Assembly: GCA_047632015.1 (NCBI GenBank)
Contig: JBLIBC010000005.1
Coordinates: 1-25,294, forward strand
Origin: JBLIAZ01 sp047632015
Lineage (GTDB): Bacteria > Bacteroidota > Bacteroidia > Flavobacteriales_C > GCA-002722245
Length of the DNA: 25,294 bases
Direction of reading: 5' to 3'
The notes below the pieces were generated by a model, which was given only the letters and a program-made list of their open reading frames with translations, was not told where the DNA came from and searched no databases. The position numbers and the translations under genes are program-made. Each line of letters starts with the position of its first letter. Within the stretch, counting starts at the first letter, position 1. Below, piece by piece: positions 8,651 to 16,078 of this stretch.

Positions 8651-11600
8651 ATGGCATATAGAAAAAACGTTAAAGCAGCGCCTAAGTTTAGCAAGATTAC
8701 AATTAGTCTTGCGTCTCCAGAGATGATTTTGGAGAATTCAAGAGGAGAAGTATTGAAGCCAGAAACTATTAATTACCGAACATACAAGCCTGAAAGGGAT
8801 GGGTTGTTTTGTGAAAGAATTTTTGGCCCTGTTAAAGATTGGGAATGTCACTGTGGTAAATACAAAAGAATCAGATATAAAGGTATTGTTTGTGATAGAT
8901 GTGGTGTTGAAGTAACTGAAAAAAAGGTTAGAAGAGAAAGGATGGGACACATCCAATTGGTTGTTCCTGTTGCTCACATTTGGTATTTCAGATCATTACC
9001 TAACAAAATTGGCTATTTACTTGGCTTACCGACCAAGAAAATGGACATGATCATATATTATGAAAGATACGTGGTTATCCAAGCTGGTGAGGCAGTTAAT
9101 AAAGAGGGAGAGTCATTGCAAAAAATGGAATTCCTTACTGAGGAGGAGTATTTAGACATTTTGGACGCCTTACCTAAAGAAAATCAGTATTTGGATGATG
9201 AAGATCCAAATAAGTTCATCGCGAAGATGGGTGCTGAAGCTCTTTATGACATTCTTAAAGGTTTAGATTTAGATTCATTGTCTTATGAGTTAAGAAACAA
9301 AGCTAATACTGAGACTTCACAACAAAGAAAAAGTGAAGCTTTAAAAAGATTACAAGTTGTTGAAGCATTTAGATCGGCAAACAAGCACATTGAGAACCGA
9401 CCAGAATGGATGATAGTAAAAGTAGTTCCAGTTATTCCGCCAGAACTAAGACCTTTAGTTCCTCTTGATGGAGGTAGGTTTGCTACTTCTGATTTGAATG
9501 ACTTGTACAGAAGAGTAATTATCAGAAACAACAGGTTAAAAAGGTTAATTGAAATTAAAGCACCTGAGGTAATTTTAAGAAATGAGAAGCGTATGCTTCA
9601 AGAATCTGTAGATTCCTTATTTGATAACTCAAGAAAAGCAAATGCTGTTAAAACAGATGCTAATCGTGCATTAAAGTCATTATCGGATTCACTTAAAGGT
9701 AAGTCGGGTAGATTCCGTCAAAACCTTTTAGGGAAAAGGGTTGATTACTCTGCAAGATCTGTAATTATTGTTGGTCCTAAATTGAAAATGCACGAATGTG
9801 GTATTCCAAAGGACATGGCAGCTGAACTATACAAGCCTTTCATTATCAGAAAAATGATTGAAAGAGGTATTGTGAAAACAGTGAAATCAGCTAAGAAAAT
9901 AGTTGATAAAAAAGAACCTGTAGTTTGGGATATTCTTGAAAACATACTGAAAGGGCACCCCGTGTTATTGAATAGGGCTCCAACTTTACACAGATTAGGT
10001 ATTCAAGCTTTTCAACCAAAATTAATTGAAGGAAAAGCAATCCAATTACATCCACTAGTTACTGCTGCATTTAATGCCGATTTTGATGGTGATCAGATGG
10101 CTGTTCATTTACCTTTAGGACATGCAGCAATATTAGAAGCGCAGTTATTGATGTTGGCTTCTCATAACATCCTTAACCCTGCAAATGGACAACCAATTGC
10201 TGTTCCTTCACAGGATATGGTTTTGGGATTATATTACATCTCAAAAGGCAAAAAACCTACTGAAAAAGAGCCGGTGAAAGGTTCGGGAATGACTTTTTAC
10301 GGAACTGAAGAAGTAATTATTGCCTACAATGAGCAATCAATAGATCTTCATGCTTATATCAAGGTAAGAGTCAAGGTAAGAAAAGGGGAAGAGTTGGTAG
10401 AGGAAATTATAGAAACAACAGTAGGAAGAGTATTGTTTAATCAAGATGTTCCTTCAGAAGTTGGGTTCGTAAATAAAGTGTTAACGAAAAAAGAATTGAA
10501 AAACATCATTGGTGATGTTTTAGATATTACAGGGATGGCAATCACTGCCGACTTCTTAGATAAAATAAAAGAAAGAGGTTTTATGCACGCGTTTAGAGGG
10601 GGTCTTTCTTTCTCATTGAACGATGTTTTAATTCCTGAGGAAAAAGATGCGTTGATTAAAGAAGCAAAAGAGAAAGTTGAAGAGGTTCAGAATAACTACA
10701 ACATGGGGTTCATCACCAACAATGAAAGGTACAACCAAGTAATTGATCTTTGGGGGAGAACAAATGTTAAGTTAACTGATATTTTAATGACTCAGTTGGA
10801 AAATGATAGACAAGGGTTTAATCCTGTATACATGATGTTCCATTCTGGTGCTAGGGGATCGAAGGAGCAAATTCGTCAATTAACAGGAATGAGGGGATTG
10901 ATGGCGAAACCACAAAAATCAGGAGCTAGTTCTCAAGCAGTTATTGAAAATCCGATTCTTTCCAACTTTAAGGAAGGGTTGTCAATTCTTGAGTATTTTA
11001 TATCTACTCACGGTGCTCGTAAAGGTTTAGCAGATACAGCTCTTAAAACGGCTGATGCAGGGTACTTAACGAGAAGGCTTGTAGATGTTGCTCAAGATGT
11101 AATTGTAAATGCTGAAGATTGCGGTACGTTGAGAGGATTAGAGGCTTCAGCTTTGAAAAAAGACGATGACATTGTTGAATCATTAGGTGCTCGAATTTTA
11201 GGGAGAACTTCAGTTCATGATGTTATTCACCCTAGAACAGGAGAAGTTATTGTTGCTACTGGTGAAATCATAGAAAATGAAATTGCTAAAGTGATTAACG
11301 ATTCTCCAATTGAGTATGTTGAAATACGTTCTGCTTTGACATGTGAATTACCAAAAGGTATTTGCGCTAAATGTTATGGTAGAAACTTAGCAACAGGTCG
11401 AAAAGTGAAAAGCGGAGAAGCTGTTGGAGTTATTGCTGCACAGTCTATTGGTGAACCAGGAACACAATTAACTTTAAGAACTTTCCACGTTGGTGGTACA
11501 GCATCCACAGTTGGTGTCGAGAATCAAAGAGTTGTCAAATTTGAGGGTATTCTTGAAATAGACGAGTTAAGAACTGTTGAAACAAAAGACGAAGAAAGTG

Positions 11601-12973
11601 GTAAAAAAATAGATGTGGTTATTGGTAGATCTGCTGAAATGAGAGTAGTTGATCCAAAAACTAAGATCGCTTTGAATACTGCATTAATTCCTTACGGAGC
11701 TACTTTGTACATTAGACCAGGAGAAAAAGTTAAAAAGGGAGATGTGGTTTGTGAGTGGGATCCTTATAACGCTAGTATTGTTGCTGAATTTGCTGGTAAG
11801 ATGGAGCTTGAGAGTGTTGAGGAAGGAGTTACTTACAAAACAGATACAGATGAGCAAACTGGATTTAAAGAGAAAGTAATTATAGAGAGTAAAGACAAAA
11901 AGAAAAGTCCGATTGCAAGAATCAAGAAAGGAAAGGATATCTTGAAATCGTACAACTTGCCAGTTGGTGCTCACTTGAATGTTTCGGATGGAGATAAAAT
12001 TACTCCGGGACAAACACTTGCTAAAATTCCTAGAGCTGCTGTGAAAGGTGGTGATATTACAGGGGGTCTTCCAAGAGTAACAGAGTTGTTTGAAGCAAGA
12101 AACCCATCAAATACTGCGGTAGTATCTGAAGTAGATGGAATTGTAAGTTTTGGTAAAATAAAAAGGGGTAACAGAGAAGTTATCGTTGAGACTAAAACAG
12201 AGCAAATTAAGAAATACTTGGTACCTCTTTCTAAGCATATCTTAGTTCAAGAAAATGATTTCGTGAAAGCTGGTTCAGCTATATCGGAAGGTGCTATTAC
12301 ACCTAGTGACATCCTTAGAATAGAAGGGCCAACTAAAGTGCAAGAGTATTTAGTAAATGAAATTCAGGAAGTTTACCGATTACAAGGTGTGGGGATTAAC
12401 GACAAACACTTTGAGGTAATCGTGAGACAGATGATGAGAAAGGTTGTTATTGATGATCCGGGAGATACTAAGTTTTTAGAAAAAGAGATTGCTAACAAAA
12501 TTGATTTCAATCAAGAAAACGATGGAGTTTACGGTAAGTTAGTTGTAACTGAAGTAGGAGAATCTGAAGATTTAAAAGCAGGACAAATTATTTCTGCTAG
12601 AAGATTAAGAGAGGAAAATTCAACTTTAAGAAGACAAGACAAAAAGTTAGTAGAAGCAAGGGATGTGATTCCTGCGACTTCAACTTCTATTCTTCAAGGA
12701 ATTACGAGAGCGTCTCTTCAAACTAAATCATTTATATCAGCTGCGTCGTTCCAGGAAACTACGAAAGTATTGAATGAAGCTGCAGTGAATGGTAAGATTG
12801 ACTACTTAGAAGGTTTAAAGGAGAACGTTATTGTAGGACATAAGATTCCAGCAGGTTCTGGAATGAGAAAATACAACAACATGATTGTAGGTTCAATGGA
12901 AGAATACAATGAGGTAATTGAAGCTAAAAAAGAAGTAGCGACTGAAGAAGAAGTAACCACAGAAGAAGGATAA
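8651..12973 (+). CDS. rpoC: DNA-directed RNA polymerase subunit beta-prime
   Basis: Beta-prime subunit, carrying the catalytic magnesium site. The active-site motif NADFDGD is at residues 475-481, with D477, D479 and D481 as the metal ligands. The N-terminal zinc site uses C66, C68, C81 and C84. The second zinc site is visible as the DCGTLRG segment and the CELPKGICAKCYG segment. The trigger-loop region GEPGTQLTLRTFHVGGTAS is intact. The 1440 residues end in a Glu-rich tail after the conserved EYNEVIEAKK. The stop codon overlaps the next ATG by one base (TAATG), so translation of the DUF3467 gene is probably coupled to rpoC. Confidence 0.98.
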   Translation: MAYRKNVKAAPKFSKITISLASPEMILENSRGEVLKPETINYRTYKPERDGLFCERIFGPVKDWECHCGKYKRIRYKGIVCDRCGVEVTEKKVRRERMGHIQLVVPVAHIWYFRSLPNKIGYLLGLPTKKMDMIIYYERYVVIQAGEAVNKEGESLQKMEFLTEEEYLDILDALPKENQYLDDEDPNKFIAKMGAEALYDILKGLDLDSLSYELRNKANTETSQQRKSEALKRLQVVEAFRSANKHIENRPEWMIVKVVPVIPPELRPLVPLDGGRFATSDLNDLYRRVIIRNNRLKRLIEIKAPEVILRNEKRMLQESVDSLFDNSRKANAVKTDANRALKSLSDSLKGKSGRFRQNLLGKRVDYSARSVIIVGPKLKMHECGIPKDMAAELYKPFIIRKMIERGIVKTVKSAKKIVDKKEPVVWDILENILKGHPVLLNRAPTLHRLGIQAFQPKLIEGKAIQLHPLVTAAFNADFDGDQMAVHLPLGHAAILEAQLLMLASHNILNPANGQPIAVPSQDMVLGLYYISKGKKPTEKEPVKGSGMTFYGTEEVIIAYNEQSIDLHAYIKVRVKVRKGEELVEEIIETTVGRVLFNQDVPSEVGFVNKVLTKKELKNIIGDVLDITGMAITADFLDKIKERGFMHAFRGGLSFSLNDVLIPEEKDALIKEAKEKVEEVQNNYNMGFITNNERYNQVIDLWGRTNVKLTDILMTQLENDRQGFNPVYMMFHSGARGSKEQIRQLTGMRGLMAKPQKSGASSQAVIENPILSNFKEGLSILEYFISTHGARKGLADTALKTADAGYLTRRLVDVAQDVIVNAEDCGTLRGLEASALKKDDDIVESLGARILGRTSVHDVIHPRTGEVIVATGEIIENEIAKVINDSPIEYVEIRSALTCELPKGICAKCYGRNLATGRKVKSGEAVGVIAAQSIGEPGTQLTLRTFHVGGTASTVGVENQRVVKFEGILEIDELRTVETKDEESGKKIDVVIGRSAEMRVVDPKTKIALNTALIPYGATLYIRPGEKVKKGDVVCEWDPYNASIVAEFAGKMELESVEEGVTYKTDTDEQTGFKEKVIIESKDKKKSPIARIKKGKDILKSYNLPVGAHLNVSDGDKITPGQTLAKIPRAAVKGGDITGGLPRVTELFEARNPSNTAVVSEVDGIVSFGKIKRGNREVIVETKTEQIKKYLVPLSKHILVQENDFVKAGSAISEGAITPSDILRIEGPTKVQEYLVNEIQEVYRLQGVGINDKHFEVIVRQMMRKVVIDDPGDTKFLEKEIANKIDFNQENDGVYGKLVVTEVGESEDLKAGQIISARRLREENSTLRRQDKKLVEARDVIPATSTSILQGITRASLQTKSFISAASFQETTKVLNEAAVNGKIDYLEGLKENVIVGHKIPAGSGMRKYNNMIVGSMEEYNEVIEAKKEVATEEEVTTEEG

Positions 12974-13290
12974 TGAAAGAGCAAGAGGACAAAAATCAGT
13001 TGAACATTGAATTGAGTGAGGAAATTGCTGATGGCGAATACGCTAATTTGGCAGTGATCACACATTCAGCGTCTGAGTTTGTATTTGATTTTGTAAAAGT
13101 GATGCCTGGCATCCCAAAAGCAAAAGTTAAATCGCGGGTTATTATGACCCCGCAGCACGCTAAACGATTGATGCAAGCTTTAGCTGACAATGTCAGTAAG
13201 TTTGAACAGGCGAATGGTCCAATTAAGGATTTAGACACTGGTCAAGGCGGAATTCCAATGAATTTTGGAGGGCCAACTGCTCAAGCATAA
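12973..13290 (+). CDS. DUF3467 protein, coupled to rpoC
   Basis: A 105-residue acidic, soluble protein with no signal peptide or membrane segment. Its central part (about 18-80), with YANLAVITHSASEFVFDF and a following RVIMTPQHAKRLMQAL segment, matches the DUF3467 family as I remember it. The C-terminal 25 residues are Gly/Pro-rich and probably disordered. Its ATG overlaps the rpoC stop by one base, with AAGAAGGA just upstream as a possible ribosome site. A strong terminator follows. In Bacteroidota this gene is commonly found directly after rpoC. The function is unknown; a link with RNA polymerase is inference from position only. Confidence 0.85.
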   Translation: MKEQEDKNQLNIELSEEIADGEYANLAVITHSASEFVFDFVKVMPGIPKAKVKSRVIMTPQHAKRLMQALADNVSKFEQANGPIKDLDTGQGGIPMNFGGPTAQA

Positions 13291-13296
13291 TAAAAT

Positions 13297-13326
13297 AAAA
13301 AAGCCTCGCATTAGCGGGGCTTTTTT
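13297..13326 (+). terminator. Intrinsic terminator of the rpoBC operon
   Basis: AAGCCTCGC at 13301-13309 pairs with GCGGGGCTT (13314-13322, one G-T wobble) around an ATTA loop, and the A run before it and T run after it extend the stem. This is a textbook intrinsic terminator, 6 nt beyond the DUF3467 stop codon. Confidence 0.93.
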
Positions 13327-13343
13327 ACAACTAAGAAACTAAA

Positions 13344-13351
13344 AGAGGAGG
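13344..13351 (+). promoter_or_regulatory. Strong Shine-Dalgarno site of the rRNA methyltransferase gene
   Basis: AGAGGAGG ends 9 nt before the ATG at 13361. It is close to a perfect anti-16S match with good spacing. Most other genes of the window have A/T-rich leaders without such a site, so this one is unusual for its genome and firmly supports the chosen start. Confidence 0.8.
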
Positions 13352-13360
13352 CGTTTTAAG

Positions 13361-14521
13361 ATGAAATTATTTATCAAGACATTTAAAGGATTAGAGGAGA
13401 TTTTAGCTGAGGAAGTTAGGTCTTTAGGAGGGAAGAAAGTTCGAGTTGAAAAAAGAGGTGTTTCTTGTGAAGGCGATAAAGAATTCATGTACAAATGTAA
13501 TTTGCATTTAAGAACAGCACTGAGAGTCCTTGTGCCTGTGGAAGAATATATTGTTCACACCGAGCGAGATTTTTATCGAAAAATGAAGAAAGTTGATTGG
13601 TCCAAATACATGGATATTAATCAAACATTTGCAATTGATGCCGTTGTTAATTCAAGAGCTTTTAATCATTCTAAATTTATTGCATTAAGGGCTAAGGATG
13701 GATTAGTTGATCAATTTCGAGAACGTTATGATATTAGACCAAATGTCGATGTAAAAGATCCAGATGTAAGGTTTAATATTCACATTGCGGAGAAAAAAGT
13801 AATATTATCCCTTGATAGCTCTGGTTACTCCCTTCATAAAAGAGGTTATAGAACTGAACGACATGTGGCACCAATTAACGAAGCATTAGCTGCTGGTTTA
13901 GTGCTGCAATCAGGATGGAATGGAAAAACAGCTTTCATTGATCCAATGTGTGGGTCAGGAACAATCGTTGTCGAAGCAGCATTAATTGCCAAAAATAGAG
14001 CTCCACGCTTGTATTCTGGAAGCCTAGGATTTACGAAGTGGAATGACTTTGATGAAAAGTTATGGGAAAAAGTAAAAGATGATGCTATTCAAAACGAAAA
14101 AAACATCGAAATAAGTATCAAGGGAGGTGAGCTGAGCCAGGATTATGTGGCTTTAGCTCAGAGATGTGTGGAAAGAATGAAATTGGAAGATGATGTGGAA
14201 ATAAAACATATTTCATTTTTTGACTCGGTTGGAGAAGAGGAGGGAGGCTTGTTAATAGCAAATCCTCCATACGGTGAACGTCTTGATGATGACAGTGACG
14301 AAATAAATGCATTTTACAAGAAGATTGGAGATCAGATGAAAACTGAATTTAAGGGGTATAGCGCCTGTATTATCAGCTCTAACATGCAAGCGTTAAAGTT
14401 TGTAGGCCTTAAGCCTAAGCGAAAAATACCATTAATGAATGGAGCTTTAGAATGTAAAGTTCATCAATATGAATTGTATGCTGGTACCCGAAAAATAAGA
14501 CCTGAGACTACTGAAGAATAA
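13361..14521 (+). CDS. THUMP-domain class I SAM-dependent rRNA methyltransferase (RlmL-like)
   Basis: Predicted to methylate guanine N2 in 23S rRNA, by similarity to the N-terminal half of E. coli RlmKL (COG0116). The 386 residues hold a THUMP RNA-binding domain (about 45-155) and a Rossmann methyltransferase domain (about 165-375). SAM-binding motif I reads DPMCGSG at 194-200 and the catalytic motif IV reads NPPY at 301-304, followed by GERL. Unlike the roughly 700-residue enterobacterial RlmKL fusion, the RlmK half is absent, which is usual outside gammaproteobacteria. No promoter motif is visible between the upstream terminator and its start. Its 3' end overlaps the convergent neighbour by 14 bp. 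The exact target nucleotide is inferred from family only. Confidence 0.9.
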   Translation: MKLFIKTFKGLEEILAEEVRSLGGKKVRVEKRGVSCEGDKEFMYKCNLHLRTALRVLVPVEEYIVHTERDFYRKMKKVDWSKYMDINQTFAIDAVVNSRAFNHSKFIALRAKDGLVDQFRERYDIRPNVDVKDPDVRFNIHIAEKKVILSLDSSGYSLHKRGYRTERHVAPINEALAAGLVLQSGWNGKTAFIDPMCGSGTIVVEAALIAKNRAPRLYSGSLGFTKWNDFDEKLWEKVKDDAIQNEKNIEISIKGGELSQDYVALAQRCVERMKLEDDVEIKHISFFDSVGEEEGGLLIANPPYGERLDDDSDEINAFYKKIGDQMKTEFKGYSACIISSNMQALKFVGLKPKRKIPLMNGALECKVHQYELYAGTRKIRPETTEE

Positions 14522-15899
14522 TTTTTTTAGTTTGGACTGACTGACCATTAGTTACACAGAGTAGATAGATTCCTCTGTTATACTTTGCACACGGAATGAA
14601 GTCCTTCAAGATACCTTGCTGATCCTTGTACAATCTTTGAAACACTTCGTTTCCTAGCATATCAAAAAGACTAATTTTTTGTGTTCCTAGATGTTTAATA
14701 GTTAATACGTATTGGACTTTGTTAATAGCAGGGTTTGGTGATATTGTGAAATCGCATGTTGATGAATTATTTTTCTCAATCAAGGAGACTTCAACGTCGC
14801 ACGAACTAACTAATGTTACATTAGTTAGTTCGTAACCAGCTCGATCTCCGCCTACGAACACAGCCTCCTTTGTAAAGGAAGCTGTGTTTCCATTAGCATT
14901 AGGTTCACTAATAACCCCAATGTAATTTGAATTAGCATTTGTAACATAAATTTTATCGTTTGGAGCCAATTGTAATGACCCATAAACACCAGTTGAAGAT
15001 CCAATAGTTGTTGAATTATTTAGAGTTTGAGAATTAGTCCCAGCAATTGGAAATTGAATGATTCCGCTCGTTGTAGAATTAATGTACATTTTACTGTTGT
15101 CTGGAGAAAATTCCAAACCATGTGGGTTGGCATAACCTCCAACGGAAGCTGTATTAGATATAACTCCTGTGGTGGTGTTGAAATCACCTAAGTAAATTCT
15201 TCCTTTAAAATCCACTACACTTCCTATTTTAGTACCGTCTCTTGAAACCTTTAAATCACCGTGACTGTCTTCGTGGTTGTCTCCATCAAAAGAGCTTACC
15301 CCATTAGGTACAACACCATCTTTAGTCATTAAAAAAGAATCATATTGATTAGTTTTGTTATAATGTGTTACCACCCAAATGTCTTTTAAATTACTATGAT
15401 AAGTAACAGCTAATTTTTCAGTTCTATTCGTATCTAGGACAATATTCTTGACAAGGACATCACCTAACCCACCATTTAAAGTCATGTTAACTATTGAATA
15501 TTTTAAACCCTTACTGGAAGATGCTGTAAAAATGTAAAATATTCCTGAAGTTTCTGGTCGCTTCACAATTAAAGCTCCTTGTGAGGATGGAACACCTAAC
15601 ACTGAGGAAGAACCACCATCTAGTCCAGTACCATTTGGCATGATAGCATTCAATTTATTCCAAACAATTGTACCATCTGTATAAAACAAGAGGTTGCCTT
15701 CACAATCACTCACAGTAGCCGAACCTTCGTTTACAGATATGGAGCTATTTGTACCAGCCACGGGGTCTCCAGAATTAAAATCAAAAGTTACTCCAGATCC
15801 AAAATGCCAATTATTGAATTGCTTTTGACTGAAGCTTAATTGTGAGAACATTAAGATCACTAATGTGGTGATAATAACCTTGTTTTTACTGGTGTTCAT
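14508..15899 (-). CDS. Secreted beta-propeller-like protein with type IX secretion sorting domain
   Basis: A 463-residue exported protein. Residues 1-24 form a signal peptide (Lys-rich start, hydrophobic core, likely cleavage after SFS before Q25). The segment beginning NNWHFGSGVTFDFNSG with GNLLFYTDGTIVWNK and MPNGTG is a recurrent N-terminal domain of Bacteroidota surface proteins; repeats such as PHGLEFSPDNSKMYIN and GSLQLAPNDKIYVTN look like beta-propeller blades. Residues about 387-463 form a type IX sorting tail: SPNPAINKVQ, a central ISLFDMLGNEVF, NRGIYLL and the final KKIILQ. It should be carried through the outer membrane by the type IX system and released or attached. The ligand or activity is not recognisable. 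Confidence 0.88.
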   Translation of the reverse strand: MNTSKNKVIITTLVILMFSQLSFSQKQFNNWHFGSGVTFDFNSGDPVAGTNSSISVNEGSATVSDCEGNLLFYTDGTIVWNKLNAIMPNGTGLDGGSSSVLGVPSSQGALIVKRPETSGIFYIFTASSSKGLKYSIVNMTLNGGLGDVLVKNIVLDTNRTEKLAVTYHSNLKDIWVVTHYNKTNQYDSFLMTKDGVVPNGVSSFDGDNHEDSHGDLKVSRDGTKIGSVVDFKGRIYLGDFNTTTGVISNTASVGGYANPHGLEFSPDNSKMYINSTTSGIIQFPIAGTNSQTLNNSTTIGSSTGVYGSLQLAPNDKIYVTNANSNYIGVISEPNANGNTASFTKEAVFVGGDRAGYELTNVTLVSSCDVEVSLIEKNNSSTCDFTISPNPAINKVQYVLTIKHLGTQKISLFDMLGNEVFQRLYKDQQGILKDFIPCAKYNRGIYLLCVTNGQSVQTKKIILQ

Positions 15900-15915
15900 A
15901 CTTATAAAGATACGT

Positions 15916-15949
15916 CAAATATATATACTGCATCTCCTTGAGTATCAAA
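15916..15949 (-). promoter_or_regulatory. Bacteroidota-type promoter for the sorting-domain protein
   Basis: On the minus strand a TTTG (15949-15946) is followed after 22 nt by TATATTTG (15923-15916), a perfect match to the TAnnTTTG -7 element. Transcription would begin near 15909, leaving a leader of only about 10 nt before the ATG at 15899. The motif match is direct; activity is inferred. Confidence 0.75.
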
Positions 15950-15968
15950 GAAATTATACGTAAATTTG
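15938..15968 (+). promoter_or_regulatory. rpsA: Bacteroidota-type promoter for rpsA
   Basis: TTG at 15938-15940 and TAAATTTG at 15961-15968 are separated by 20 nt and match the TTG/TAnnTTTG consensus. Transcription would start around 15974, giving a leader of about 105 nt before the rpsA ATG. The element overlaps the divergent promoter by 12 bp. Confidence 0.78.
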
Positions 15969-15972
15969 CCTA

Positions 15973-16050
15973 CCCGAAAAACGGGAATTGTTGAATAGTA
16001 ATAGTACATTCAACAGTAATTTTTTAAAAATACTATTTGCTGACTATTAC
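15973..16050 (+). promoter_or_regulatory. Structured leader of rpsA mRNA (candidate autoregulatory site)
   Basis: CCCG (15973-15976) and CGGG (15982-15985) form a tiny A-looped hairpin at the expected transcript start. GTTGAAT (15990-15996) pairs with ATTCAAC (16008-16014). Competing with that second stem, two overlapping AATAGTA copies (15994-16000 and 16000-16006) are each complementary to TACTATT (16031-16037), and TAATAGT (15999-16005) to ACTATTA (16043-16049). The complementarities are seen directly; a switch or S1-binding role is inference, by analogy with the autoregulated rpsA leader of E. coli. Confidence 0.4.
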
Positions 16051-16078
16051 ACAGCAGGTATACAAATTTAAATTTATC

